A DNA stretch of 64,000 nt from Sycon ciliatum (Eukaryota > Porifera > Calcarea > Leucosolenida > Sycettidae): contig NC_088649.1 of assembly GCF_964019385.1 (NCBI RefSeq), forward strand, positions 12,123,254 through 12,187,253. The letters run 5' to 3'. Shown here piece after piece: positions 38,213 through 48,894 of this stretch. The notes beneath the pieces are model-generated. The model was not told the origin of the DNA. It saw only the letters and a list, made by a program, of their open reading frames with translations, and did no database searches. The first letter of the stretch is position 1. Each line of letters opens with the position of its first letter. The position numbers and the translations under genes were made by a program.

Positions 38213-41200
38213 TCCAGGAGGTGCGCAGAGGCGCAAAGAGATGCGTGGAGGCGCTCAGAGGCATGCAAAGAGGCCCAGAGGCGCGCAGAGGCGTTGAAAA
38301 GGCGAGGAGAGGGGCGCAGAGGGACGCAGAGGGCGCGCAGAGACGCGCAGTGGCGGGCAGAGGTACGGCAAGACGTGCAGAGGCGCGCAAAGGCGCGCAC
38401 AAGGGTGGGAAAGAAACGCAAAGGCGCGTAGAGGCACGCAGAGGCCCGGAATGGCGCGCAGAGGCATGCAGAAGGCGCACAGAAGCCCGCAGAGGCACGC
38501 AGAGGCGCGCAGAGGCGCGCAGAGGCGCGCAGAGGCGCGCAAGGGCACGCAGAGGCCCGTAGAGGGGCGCAGAGGCGCGCAGAGGCGCGCAGAGGCGCGC
38601 AGAGGCGCACAGAGGCGCGCAGAGGCGCGCAGAAGCGCGCAGAGGCACGCAGAGGCGCGCAGAGGCACGCAGAGGCGCGCAGAGGGGCGCAGAGGCGAGC
38701 AGAGGTGCTCAGAGGCGTGCAAAAGGCGCGTAGAGGGCTGCAGAGGCGCGCAGAGGCGCGCAGAGGCGCGCAGAGGTGCGCAGAGGCGCGCAGAGGCGCG
38801 CAAAAGCGCGCAGAGGCGCACAGAGGCGCGCAGAGGCGCGCAGAGGCGCGCAGAGGCGCGCAGAGGCGCGCAGAGGCGCGCAGAGGCGCGCAGAGGCGCG
38901 CAGAGGCGTGCAGAGGCGCGCAGAGGCGCGCAGATGCGCCCAGGAGGTGCGCAGAGGCGCGAAGAGATGCGAGGAGGCGCGCAGAGGCATGCAAAGAGGC
39001 CCAGAGGCGCGCAGAGGCGTGCAAAAGGCGCGGAGAGGGGCGCAGAGGGACGCAGAGGGCGCGCAGAGACGCGCAGTGGAGGGCAGAGGTACGGCAAGAC
39101 GTGCAGAGGCGCGCAAAGGCGCGCACAAGGGTGGGAAAGAAACGCATAGGCGCGTAGAGGCACGCAGAGGCCCGGAATGGCGCGCAGAGGCATGCAGAAG
39201 GCACACAGAAGCCCGCAGAGGCGCGCAGAGGCGCGCAGAGGCGCGCAGAGGCGCGCAGAGGCGTGCAGAGGCGCGCAAGGGCACGCAGAGGCCCGCAGAG
39301 GGGCGCAGAGGCGCGCAGAGGCGCGCAGAGGCGCGCAGAGGCGCGCACAGGCGCGCAGAGGCGCACAGAGGCGCGCAGAGGCGCACAGAGGCGCGCAGAA
39401 GCGCGCAGAGGCACGCAGAGGCGCGCAGAGGGGCGCAGAGGCGTGCAAAAGGCGCGCAGAGGGCTGCAGAGGCGCGCAGAGGCGCGCAGAGGCGCGCAGA
39501 GGCGCGCAGAGGCGCGCAGAGGCGCGCAGAGGCGCGCAGAGGCGCGCAGAGGCGCGCAGAGGCGCGCAGAGGCGCGCAGAGGCGCGCAGAGGCGCGCAGA
39601 GGCGCGCAGAGGGGCGCAGAGGCGCGCAGAGGCGCGCAGAGGCGCGCAGAGGCGCGCAGAGGCGCGCAGAGGCGCGCAGAGGCGCGCAGAGGCGCGCAGA
39701 GGCGCGCAGAGGTGCGCAGAGGCGCACAGAGGCGCGCAAAAGCGCGCAGAGGCGCGCAGAGGCGCGCAGAGGCGCGCAGAGGCGCGCAGAGCCGCGCAGA
39801 GGCGCGCAGAGGCGGGCAGAGGCGCGCAGAGGCGCGCAGAGGCGCGCAGAGGCGCGGAGAGGCGCGCAGAGGCGCGCAGAGGCGCGCAGAGGCGCGCACA
39901 GGCGCGCAGAGGCGCGCAGAGGCGCGCAGAGGCGCGCACAGGCGCGCTAAGGCGCCCAGGAGGTGCGCAAAGGCGCGAAGAGATGCGAGGAGGCGCTCAG
40001 AGGCATGCAAAGAGGCCCAGAGGCGCGCAGAGGCGTGCAAAAGGCGCGGAGAGGGGCGCAGAGGGACGCAGAGGGCGCGCAGAGACGCGCAGTGGCGGGC
40101 AGAGGTACGGCAAGACGTGCAGAGGCGCGCAAAGGCGCGCACAAGGGTGGGAAAGGCGCGTAGAGGCACGCAGAGGCCCGGAATGGCGCGCAGAGGCATG
40201 CAGAAGGCGCACGGAAGCCCGCAGAGGCGCGCAGAGGCGCGCAGAGGCGCGCAGAGGCGCGCAGAGGCGCGCAGAGGCGCGCAGAGGCGCGCAGAGGCGT
40301 GCAGAGGCGCGCAAGGGCACGCAGAGGCCCGCAGAGGGGCGCTGAGGCGCGCGGAGGCGCGCAGAGGCGCGCAGAGGCGCACAGAGGCGCGCAGAGGCGC
40401 ACAGAAGCGCGCAGAGGCGCACAGAGGCGCGCAGAGGCGCGCAGAGCCACGCAGAGGCGCGCAGAGGGGCGCAGAGGCGTGCAAAAGGCGCGCAGAGGGC
40501 TGCAGAGGCGCGCAGAGGCGCGCAGAGGCGCGCAGAGGTGCGCAGAGGCGCGCAGAGGCGCGCAGAGGCGCGCAAAAGCGCGCAGAGGCGCGCAGAGGCG
40601 CGCAGAGGCGCGCAGAGGCGCGCAGAGGCGCGCAGAGGCGCGCAGAGGCGCGCAGAGGCGCGCAGAGGCGCGCAGAGGCGCGCAGAGGCGCGCAGAGGCG
40701 CGAAAAGCCGCGGAGAAGGCACATAGAAGGCGCGAGGAGGTACGAACAAGCGCGCAGAGGCGCGCAGAGGCGCGCAGAGGCGCGCAGAGGCGCGCAGAGG
40801 CGCGCAGAGGTGCGCAGAGGCGCGCAGAGGCGCGCAGAGGCGCGAAGAGGCGCGCAGAGGCGCGCAGAGGCGCGGAGAGGCGCGCAGAGGGGCGCAGAGG
40901 CGCGAAGAGGCGCGCAGAGGCGCGCAGAGGCGCGCAGAGGCGCGAAGAGGCGCGCAGAGGCGCGCAGAGGCGCGGAGAGGCGCGCAGAGGGGCGCAGAGG
41001 CGCGCAGAGGCGCGCAGAGGCGCGCAGAGGCGCGCAGAGGCGCGCAGAGGCGCGCAGAAGCGCGCAGAGGCGGCCAGAGGCGCGCAGAGGCGCGCAGAGG
41101 CGCGCAGAGGCGCGCAGAGGCGCGCAGAGGCGCGCAGAGGCGCGCAGAGGCGCGCAGAGGCGCGCAGAGGCGCGCAGAGGCGCGCAGAGGCGCGCAGAGG

Positions 41201-41332
41201 CGCGCAGAGGCGCGCAGAGGCGCGCAGAGGCGCGCAGAGGCGCGCAGAGGCGCGCAGAGGCGCGCAGAGGCGCGCAGAGGCGCGCAGAGGCGCGCAGAGG
41301 CGCGCAGAGGCGCGCAGAGGCGCGCTGAGGCG
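38213..41332. repeat. 10-mer super-unit, long form, copy 2 (3,120 bp)
   Basis: Cassettes lie at 38,364, 39,090 and 40,106 (726 and 1,016 bp apart). The distance to the next cassette is 1,378 instead of 1,388 bp, exactly one 10-mer shorter. The copies otherwise differ by rare substitutions, e.g. CACACAGGCG near 39,938. Confidence 0.9.
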
Positions 41333-42780
41333 TCCAGGAGGTGCGCAGAGGCGCAAAGAGATGCGTGGAGGCGCTCAGAGGCATGCAAAGAGGCCCAGAG
41401 GCGCGCAGAGGCGTTGAAAAGGCGAGGAGAGGGGCGCAGAGGGACGCAGAGGGCGCGCAGAGACGCGCAGTGGCGGGCAGAGGTACGGCAAGACGTGCAG
41501 AGGCGCGCAAAGGCGCGCACAAGGGTGGGAAAGAAACGCAAAGGCGCGTAGAGGCACGCAGAGGCCCGGAATGGCGCGCAGAGGCATGCAGAAGGCGCAC
41601 AGAAGCCCGCAGAGGCACGCAGAGGCGCGCAGAGGCGCGCAGAGGCGCGCAGAGGCGCGCAAGGGCACGCAGAGGCCCGTAGAGGGGCGCAGAGGCGCGC
41701 AGAGGCGCGCAGAGGCGCGCAGAGGCGCGCAGAGGCGCGCAGAGGCGCACAGAGGCGCGCAGAGGCGCGCAGAAGCGCGCAGAGGCACGCAGAGGCGCGC
41801 AGAGGCACGCAGAGGCGCGCAGAGGGGCGCAGAGGCGAGCAGAGGTGCTCAGAGGCGTGCAAAAGGCGCGTAGAGGGCTGCAGAGGCGCGCAGAGGCGCG
41901 CAGAGGCGCGCAGAGGTGCGCAGAGGCGCGCAGAGGCGCGCAAAAGCGCGCAGAGGCGCACAGAGGCGCGCAGAGGCGCGCAGAGGCGCGCAGAGGCGCG
42001 CAGAGGCGCGCAGAGGCGCGCAGAGGCGCGCAGAGGCGCGCAGAGGCGCGCAGAGGCGCGCAGAGGCGTGCAGAGGCGCGCAGAGGCGCGCAGATGCGCC
42101 CAGGAGGTGCGCAGAGGCGCGAAGAGATGCGAGGAGGCGCGCAGAGGCATGCAAAGAGGCCCAGAGGCGCGCAGAGGCGTGCAAAAGGCGCGGAGAGGGG
42201 CGCAGAGGGACGCAGAGGGCGCGCAGAGACGCGCAGTGGAGGGCAGAGGTACGGCAAGACGTGCAGAGGCGCGCAAAGGCGCGCACAAGGGTGGGAAAGA
42301 AACGCATAGGCGCGTAGAGGCACGCAGAGGCCCGGAATGGCGCGCAGAGGCATGCAGAAGGCGCACAGAAGCCCGCAGAGGCGCGCAGAGGCGCGCAGAG
42401 GCGCGCAGAGGCGCGCAGAGGCGTGCAGAGGCGCGCAAGGGCACGCAGAGGCCCGCAGAGGGGCGCAGAGGCGCGCAGAGGCGCGCAGAGGCGCGCAGAG
42501 GCGCGCACAGGCGCGCAGAGGCGCACAGAGGCGCGCAGAGGCGCACAGAGGCGCGCAGAAGCGCGCAGAGGCACGCAGAGGCGCGCAGAGGGGCGCAGAG
42601 GCGTGCAAAAGGCGCGCAGAGGGCTGCAGAGGCGCGCAGAGGCGCGCAGAGGCGCGCAGAGGCGCGCAGAGGCGCGCAGAGGCGCGCAGAGGCGCGCAGA
42701 GGCGCGCAGAGGCGCGCAGAGGCGCGCAGAGGCGCGCAGAGGCGCGCAGAGGCGCGCAGAGGCGCGCAGAGGTGCGCAGA
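41333..42780. repeat. 10-mer super-unit, partial copy 3
   Basis: Cassettes lie at 41,484 and 42,250, 766 bp apart, which is four 10-mers more than the 726 bp of the other copies. The match to the preceding super-unit fades after about 42,780. Confidence 0.8.
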
Positions 42781-43558
42781 GGCGCGCAGAGGCGCGCAGA
42801 GGCGCGCAGAGGCGCGCAGAGGCGCGCAGAGGCGCGCAGAGGCGTGCAGAGGCGCGCAAGGGCACGCAGAGGCCCGCAGAGGGGCGCAGAGGCGCGCAGA
42901 GGCGCGCAGAGGCGCGCAGAGGCGCGCAGAGGCGCGCAGAGGCGCACAGAGGGGCGCAGAAGCGCGCAGAGGCACGCAGAGGCGCGCAGAGGGGCGCAGA
43001 GGCGTGCAAAAGGCGCGCAGAGGGCTGCAGAGGCGCGCAGAGGCGCGCAGAGGCGCGCAGAGGTGCGCAGAGGCGCGCAGAGGCGCGCAGAAGCGCGCAG
43101 AAGCGCGCAGAGGCGCGCAGAGGCGCGCAGAGGCGCGCAGAGGCTCGCAGAGGCGCGCAGAGGCGCGCAGAGGCGCGCAGAGGCGCGCAGAGGCGCGCAG
43201 AGGCGCGCAGAGGCGCGCAGAGGCGCGCAGAGGCGCGCAGAGGCGCGCAGAGGCGCGCAGAGGCGCGAAGAGCCGCGCAGAAGGCACCTAGAAGGCGCGA
43301 GGAGGTACGAACAAGCGCCCAGAGGCGCGCAGAGGCGCGCAGAGGCGCGCAGAGGCGCGCAGAGGCGCGCAGAGGCGCGCAGAGGCGCGCAGAGGCGCGC
43401 AGAGGCGCGCAGAGGCGCGCAGAGGCGCGCAGAGGCGCGCAGAGGCGCGAAGAGGCGCGCAGAGGCGGGCAGAAGCGCTCAGAGGCGCGCAGAAGCGCGC
43501 AGAGGCGCGGTGAGTCGTGCAGAGGCGCGGTGAGGCGCGCAGAGGCGCGCAGAGGCGC

Positions 43559-43794
43559 AAAAAACGAAAAAAAAAAAAAAAACGAAAAAAAAACGAAAAA
43601 AAAAAAAAAAACGAAAAAAAAAAAACGAAAAAAAAAAAAAAAAACGAAAAAAAAAAAAAAACGAAAAAAAAAACCGAAAAAAAAAAACCGAAAAAAAAAA
43701 AACGAAAAAAAAAACGAAAAAAAAACCGAAAAAAAAAAAACGGAAAAAACGAAAAAAACCCAAAAAAGGAATAAAAACCAAAAAACGAAAAAAA
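43559..43794 (+). repeat. A-rich tract punctuated by CG/CCG
   Basis: About 236 bp of runs of 6 to 19 adenines separated by CG or CCG, like a decayed A(n)CG microsatellite. It replaces the 10-mer array abruptly (AGAGGCGCAAAAAACG) and a 10-mer-like GCGCGCAGA follows at 43,795. Its reverse strand translates as Phe-rich frames that are not genes. Confidence 0.93.
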
Positions 43795-44127
43795 GCGCGC
43801 AGAATGGCGCAGAGACCCGATAAGTGCGTAAAGCTTGTACGCGTGAAACGGTGAGTTTGTGTGTATTCTTGCTGGCTTTTGTGGCGACTTGTATATGGAA
43901 ACGATTCGGAATGGAAATTCAAACATTGAATTTTCAGCGCGTATCTGCCGGGTATAAGCGTACATGCCAGTCACTTGTACTGGCGGTGTCAAAAAATTTG
44001 TACTCAAAGCAAGCGCTGAATACGACTGGAATAGCTGTTTTAGTCGAAAGCTTGAGTGCGCGTGTCGGCAAACATGAACCGCAAGCGAACCGCGTCCAAG
44101 CGCCTATTGGGAATACAGCTTTAAGTT
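43795..44127. other. Short non-repetitive island
   Basis: About 330 bp with no repeat that I recognise. A 154-codon frame (43,824-44,288, plus) begins here with a hydrophobic stretch near its N terminus, but its last third is translated decayed 10-mer repeat. I see no family motif, splice signals or neighbours that support a gene, so I leave it unannotated as coding. Confidence 0.6.
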
Positions 44128-44312
44128 ATGCAGAGGCACGCTGTTGTGAGGCAGAGGCCTGGAAAAATGCCCAAAGGCATTCAGAGGCTCGCAGAGGGGC
44201 CCAAAGGCGTACAGAGGATAGGTACGCAGAGGAACCGAGAAACTCGCAAAGGCGCGTAGAGGCTTGCACAGTCCAGCGCAGATGTTAAGAGGCGCGCAGA
44301 GGCATTTGCAGT
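44128..44312. repeat. Decayed fragment of the 10-mer array
   Basis: GCAGAGGCACGC, GAGGCAGAGGCCTGG, TCGCAGAGGGGCCC and GAGGCGCGCAGAGGC are recognisable 10-mer relatives in a much more diverged state than the main array. This is presumably the old right-hand edge of the array, separated from it by the A-rich tract and the island. Confidence 0.8.
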
Positions 44313-44339
44313 CAGGGTAAGTAAGTGGCAGTGGCAAAG

Positions 44340-44465
44340 GCTAGGGGCAGGAGTAGGGTGCCGGAAACCGAAACCAAAATCTATACCAACAACGAAACAA
44401 AACAGACAACCTAAACCCAACCTCATACCCAAACCTAAATCCAATCTAAACCTGTACACTGCTCT
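44340..44465 (-). repeat. Degenerate C-rich telomere-like stretch
   Basis: On plus it reads CCGGAAACCGAAACC, ACCTAAACCCAACC, ATACCCAAACCTAAATCC. On minus this is a TTTAGG/TTTGGG-like series. It is far from a perfect telomere repeat. Its position and orientation mirror the G-rich block at 47,656-48,625. Confidence 0.55.
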
Positions 44466-44479
44466 AAGGTACATTGCTG

Positions 44480-45645
44480 TTCTATTTTCATGTGCATTCA
44501 TGTTCTGCATTCAAGAATCTTCATATTGATTCGCCTTCTACATTTGTTTACAATGTTGTTTTCTATAATGTCCATCAAGATTCTGCATGTACGTGCATTG
44601 ATCTGGTGCATTAGTGAACATTGATGAATGTCAGTTGTTTTTGATTTTATGGGAGGAATGCGATTATATGGCGTAGTGTTGACAACTCAGCTGCAATTGT
44701 ACAGAAAACCTACTTGGATCTTGAATGCACTAGATCAATAAAATGCTTTGATCATGGAGTTCCGCAACACCAGCAACCCATCCCACTTGCGTATTCTACT
44801 GGTCATGTACTCTTGTTATATTCCTCACAATGTTCTGCATTCGTGTACATTAATACTTGTTTCACATTCGTGTCCATTCATTTTCTGCATTCGCGGACCT
44901 TGATGTTCCGTAGTCATTATTGTCAAATTTTAAATATGTATTCATATTCTGCTTTCTTGTTCTACTTTTTTTACATTCATTTACATTAATATTCTGCAAC
45001 CATGTAGGTTCAGGTTCTGCATCCATTCTTAACAATCATGTATGTTCATGTTCTTCATTCATGTACATTAATGTTCTGCATTCATGTTCTGCATTCATTT
45101 ACATTCATATTCTGCATTCATTTATGTTCTGTATCCATTTACATTCATGTTCTTCTTTCATGTATATTCATGTTCTGCATTTATATGCATTTATGTTCTG
45201 TATTTGTGTACATTCATGTTTTGAATTTTTGATTGTGCATTCATATTCTGCTTTCTTGTGCTACATTGTGTACATTTATGTACATTCATATTCTGCATTC
45301 ATGTACGTTTAGGTTCTGCATTAAAGTTCCGCAATCATGTACGTTCATGTTTTTCATTCATATACATTCTGCGTTTATGTACATTTATGTTCTGTTTCTG
45401 TATTTCAGTCATGTTCTGCATTCACTCACGAATATTATCAAAATTCATGTACATAATTTCAGCCCATGAGGCTTCATCAGTGCAACTCCGAGCTTAAAAA
45501 AGAATTAAACTGTCAGCATAATTCTTCATTCATGTACATATTCTGAATTCAAGTGAAATTAGGTTCTTCATTCATATACATTTTATCTACATTTGAAAGG
45601 TTCAGCGTTTATGAACATTGAAATTCTGCATGGTGGTACATTGGG
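44480..45645 (+). repeat. Degenerate AT-rich satellite, forward arm (TTCTGCATTCATGTACAT)
   Basis: Irregular repeats of about 20-26 bp around ATGTTCTGCATTCATGTAC, all reading in plus orientation, clearest at 45,040-45,330. Small frames rich in His, Ser, Phe and Cys here are repeat translation. Copies are too diverged for a firm period. Confidence 0.85.
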
Positions 45646-46734
45646 CGCATAACGGTAACATGAATTCACGATTTCGAAAGGTAAATAAATATACGTGAAT
45701 ACAGAACATTCATTAAGTACGGATTTTACTGAATGCGGAACATGAATGTACATGAATGCAGGACCAGAATTGAGATCATAATTTTATAATATAGATGATA
45801 TGGATTATTACAGAACCTCAAAAAAAGAAAGCAGTACAGCGATGTACAGATATATAGAACATTGGTGTTCATTGTTGCAGAACTACATTGGAGCACATGG
45901 ACTTGATTTCAGATCATGAAGGCACATTAATTTAGCATGGCCTTGAATGTTCTTTAATGTACATGAATGTAATTAATAAAGGTCATGAATATACATGAAG
46001 ACGAAACATTGATAAATACGTGAACAGAATGTGAAAGTGTTTGAATGTAGAATAAAAGAGTTGCACGATTTCAGAACGTTAATGTATATGAAGTTGTGGT
46101 TGCAGTCGTGAGTCAGTCAAGTGTCAAGTAAATTCGGTGAAATAGCGCGAGCTCCGGTGTGGGGAGCAAACCTTTCTTATAAATGTATATGGATGTAGAA
46201 ATGAATGTACATGGATGCTGAGCATTCGTACAAAAATGAAGAACAGGACATGGAAGAAGAATGAGATTTTGAATGAATGCAGAACAAGGTGCATGATTGC
46301 ACATGATTGTAGAACATTCGTACACAAATGCAGAACAAGTATATGCAAGCAAACCTGCAGAACATGGATGTGAATGAATATAGAACATGAATGAGTGAAG
46401 GCAAAACAGAAATAGGCATGTGTCATATGTGCGTGAAAGTACATGAAAATGCATGAATCATGATTGTGCGAGAACATACTTGATTGTGCGGGGATGTAAA
46501 TGAATGTGCATAAACATTAAGTCAGAACATAAAATGTGTACAAAATGCAGAACATCAATAGACACTAATTCAAATATTCTGCGTACTGAATGTAAATTGA
46601 ATGCAGAACATAATTGTAAATGAATACCGAATATGAATGTACACAAGTGTAAATAAATAAAACATTGACATAAACGCAGAACCAGAACGTGAACGCAGAA
46701 CAAATTCGTATTTGAATACATAACATGAATGTGC

Positions 46735-47065
46735 AGGCAGGCATAGTGGGATGGTCTAAGACCATGATTGAGAAACAGAGGGTACCAGGTTCAAGTCCTG
46801 CTTGGAAGCGGAAGGATTTTTTCCAGCCGTGCTGCGACCCACAGTTAATTGGGAACTCGTGGCCTGGCACGAGGAAAACATGGATGCAGTGAATGGGATT
46901 TTCGGTCTTTGACCACTTGCTGGTGAGCTGATCTACTCACCTCCCACCGCTTTAGGCGCTGCATCTGCGCCTTGATCCTTGAAGGGTGGTGGCGTTCCTA
47001 CGGATGCGGAAAACCCGGCTTCCAGCCGAGTCTCACGCGAACCGTGAAATTTTTTTTTTTTTTTT
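46735..47065 (+). mobile_element. tRNA-derived SINE with T-rich tail
   Basis: About 330 bp inserted in the AT-rich satellite. The head has an A-box-like TAGTGGGATGG (46,744-46,754; 10 of 11 positions of TRGYNNARNGG) and a perfect B box GGTTCAAGTCC (46,788-46,798). The 33-bp spacing is that of a tRNA. The A-box neighbourhood GGTCTAAGAC resembles Leu/Ser-type tRNAs, but the cloverleaf is not intact. A tRNA-unrelated body of about 240 bp follows and ends in a run of about 16 T. A 7-bp direct repeat AATGTGC flanks it (46,728-46,734 and 47,066-47,072), although the host satellite could supply this by chance. It would be transcribed by RNA polymerase III and mobilised by a LINE. I cannot name the family. 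Confidence 0.85.
46744..46798 (+). promoter_or_regulatory. Internal RNA polymerase III promoter (A and B boxes) of the SINE
   Basis: A box at 46,744-46,754 and B box at 46,788-46,798. The B box matches the GGTTCRANTCC consensus completely. The A box has one mismatch, so activity is plausible but unproven. Confidence 0.75.
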
Positions 47066-47655
47066 AATGTGCCTGAATGCAGAACAGGATTATACATAAC
47101 TAGAACTAGAATGCGAGTGAAAGAATATGAATGTAATTGAATGCATGATTAACAAATGTATGTCCACAAATCCAGAATTAGAATGAAGACAATTCAAAAA
47201 GGTGAATATGCATGAATGTAGGCCATTAATGTGAATAATTGAAGAACTTGAATATACATGAATGAACTTGCAGAAAATGCATGATGCAGAAAATGAATTT
47301 ATATGAAAATACATGAATGTGTTTGAGCGGAGATTATGAATATGCACGCCTGCAGAAATGAACATGAATGCAAAACATGAATGTACACGAATGCTGAACA
47401 TGAATGCACATGAATGCAGAACATGACATCAATGAGTACTGCACATTAATGCGGAATATGAATGAGGAAAATCAATGTATGTGCATTCGTGCAAAAATAT
47501 GAATGTATGCGAATACAAAAGGATGTTTCTGCACAAAGGTCCCGAACATGAATGTAAAATCATGAATGTACTTGAATGTACATGAATGTATATGGATGTA
47601 TATGAATGTATATCAATGTCTGAATTTCATGTCAATCAATATAAATTTTGTTATT

Positions 47656-48625
47656 CTTAGCTTTAGCGATAGAGTTGGTAAGATTAGGGTAAGGGTTCGA
47701 GATAGGATCAGCATTAGGGTTAGGGAAGGGTTTGATCTACGGCCAGAGTTAGGGTTATCGCTAGCGTTAGGGTAAGGGTAGGATTAGGGAAGGGTGAGGG
47801 TAGGCTTAGACTTAGGGCTGGGTGGGTTAGTGTTAGAGTTAGGGGAGGGCTTACCTTATGGTAGGATTAGCATTAGGTTGGGGGAAGGTTAGGACAAGCG
47901 TTAGAGTTAGGATTAGGAATAGGGTCGGGTTCGGGTTAGTGTTCGGGATATAGTAAGGGTAAGGGTTATCAATATACATTTGGTTATACTTAGCTTTAGC
48001 GATACAGTTGGTACGGTTCGGGTTAGGGTTTGAAATAGGGTGAGCGTTAGGGTTAGGGTAGGGTTTGAGTAACAGCCAGAGTTAGGGTTATGGTTAGCGT
48101 TAGAGTTAGGGTAGGATTAGGGTGAGGGTAAGCTTAGACCTAGGGTTAGGGCTGGGTGGGTTAGTGTTAGGGTTAGAGGAGGGCTAAGCTTAGGGTAGGG
48201 TTTGCGTTAGGTTGGGTTGAGTTTAGGACAAGAGGTAGGGTTGATAGCGTTAGAGTTAGGATTAGGATTAGGGTCGGGTTCGGGTTAGGGTTGGGGATAT
48301 AGTTAGGGTAAGGGATAGAGTTAGTGTAAGGGTTAGTTTTAGGCCAGGGGTAGGCAAGGGTTAGGGTTAGGTTTAGGGATAGGGTAGGGTTAGGGCAGGG
48401 TTAAGGTTAGGGTTAGGATTGCTGTTGGAATTACGGTAGGGTTAGAGTTAGAGTTGGGTCAGGATTAGGGTTAGGTTCGGGTTAGGGTTTGGGTTAGAGT
48501 TCGCGTAAGGGGAGGGTTAGAGTTTTTAGGGTAAGGGATATTGTAGGGTTAGGGTTATGGTTACGGTAGGTTAGGGCTAGGGATAGGGTTAGGAGTAGGG
48601 TAGGATTTAGGTAAGGGTGGGGTTA
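47656..48625 (+). repeat. Interstitial telomere-like block (degenerate TTAGGG)
   Basis: About 970 bp of TTAGGG-like hexamers with many GTTAGG, GTTCGGG, GTAAGGG and GATTAGGG variants. Runs of two or three intact hexamers occur, e.g. near 48,360-48,420. A second-order repeat of 333 bp is visible: CTTAGCTTTAGCGATA occurs at 47,656 and 47,989 with similar downstream sequence. The degeneracy and internal position show it is not a chromosome end now. Confidence 0.9.
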
Positions 48626-48894
48626 CGTTAACAGTTGTTTGGGTGAGCGTGAGGGTATATGAATGGGCATTTCTTATGCATGCTTGTATAGGTGAATGCA
48701 TGCACAATTATGCATGCACATGCAGCCAATACTATGCGCTAGCACATACATCTACATGTATGTGCATGCTAACACAAGTAATAGTTCACATGACACTCTT
48801 TGTTCACCACTGAGACCGAGGATTGACAAGATGAAATGTAATATCTGGCAAAGAACTGTAAGAACAAAGTGACAACGTCCTTGTATTATTAGAA
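48626..48894. other. Low-copy sequence with ATGCATGC-rich patch
   Basis: Alternating ATGCATGC-like motifs (ATGCATGCTTG, ATGCATGCACAATTATGC, ACATGTATGTGCATGC) fill 48,655-48,775. Otherwise nothing recognisable. Confidence 0.6.

Larger units (their letters stand above)
26617..43558. repeat. 17-kb array of a CpG-dense 10-bp repeat (GGCGCGCAGA)
   Basis: The basic unit is 10 bp, GGCGCGCAGA on the plus strand, repeated in long perfect runs, for example 28,110-28,275 and 37,940-38,200. Each unit has two CpG dinucleotides and an alternating purine-pyrimidine core GCGCGCA. The plus strand is 70 percent purine. Because 10 is not a multiple of 3 and the unit contains no stop triplet on either strand, all six frames stay open. 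That produces Arg/Ala/Gln/Glu-rich frames on plus and Leu/Cys/Ala/Pro-rich frames on minus, up to about 1,400 codons. These are not credible genes. Point variants (GGTGCGCAGA, GGCGCACAGA, AGCGCGCAGA, GGCGCGAAGA) are spread along the array and act as markers of larger duplications. Confidence 0.97.
45646..47630 (-). repeat. Degenerate AT-rich satellite, reverse arm (ATGTACATGAATGCAGAA)
   Basis: The same satellite family now reads as its reverse complement, e.g. GTACATGAATGCAGGACC at about 45,746 and GAATGCACATGAATGCAG at about 47,402. The switch occurs between about 45,620 and 45,700. The arm is interrupted by the SINE at 46,735-47,065. Confidence 0.85.

Noticed and set aside
26617..43558. CpG island promoter
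   Set aside because: CpG density comes from the 10-mer repeat. There is no adjacent gene, initiator or non-repetitive regulatory sequence.
26599..43823. Reading frames of 400-1,400 codons on both strands, Arg/Ala-rich or Leu/Cys/Ala-rich
   Set aside because: The 10-mer has no stop triplet in any of six frames, so length has no evidential value. The frames overlap each other fully on both strands.
43824..44288. 154-codon plus frame with a hydrophobic N-terminal stretch
   Set aside because: Its C-terminal third is decayed 10-mer repeat. There is no family motif and the frame lies between satellites. A small gene cannot be excluded but is not supported.
46744..46815. Functional tRNA gene
   Set aside because: A and B boxes are good, but acceptor and anticodon stems do not pair. 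The body and T-tail show it is a SINE head.
47656..48625. True chromosome end
   Set aside because: Hexamers are degenerate and more than 15 kb of other sequence follows, so it is interstitial.
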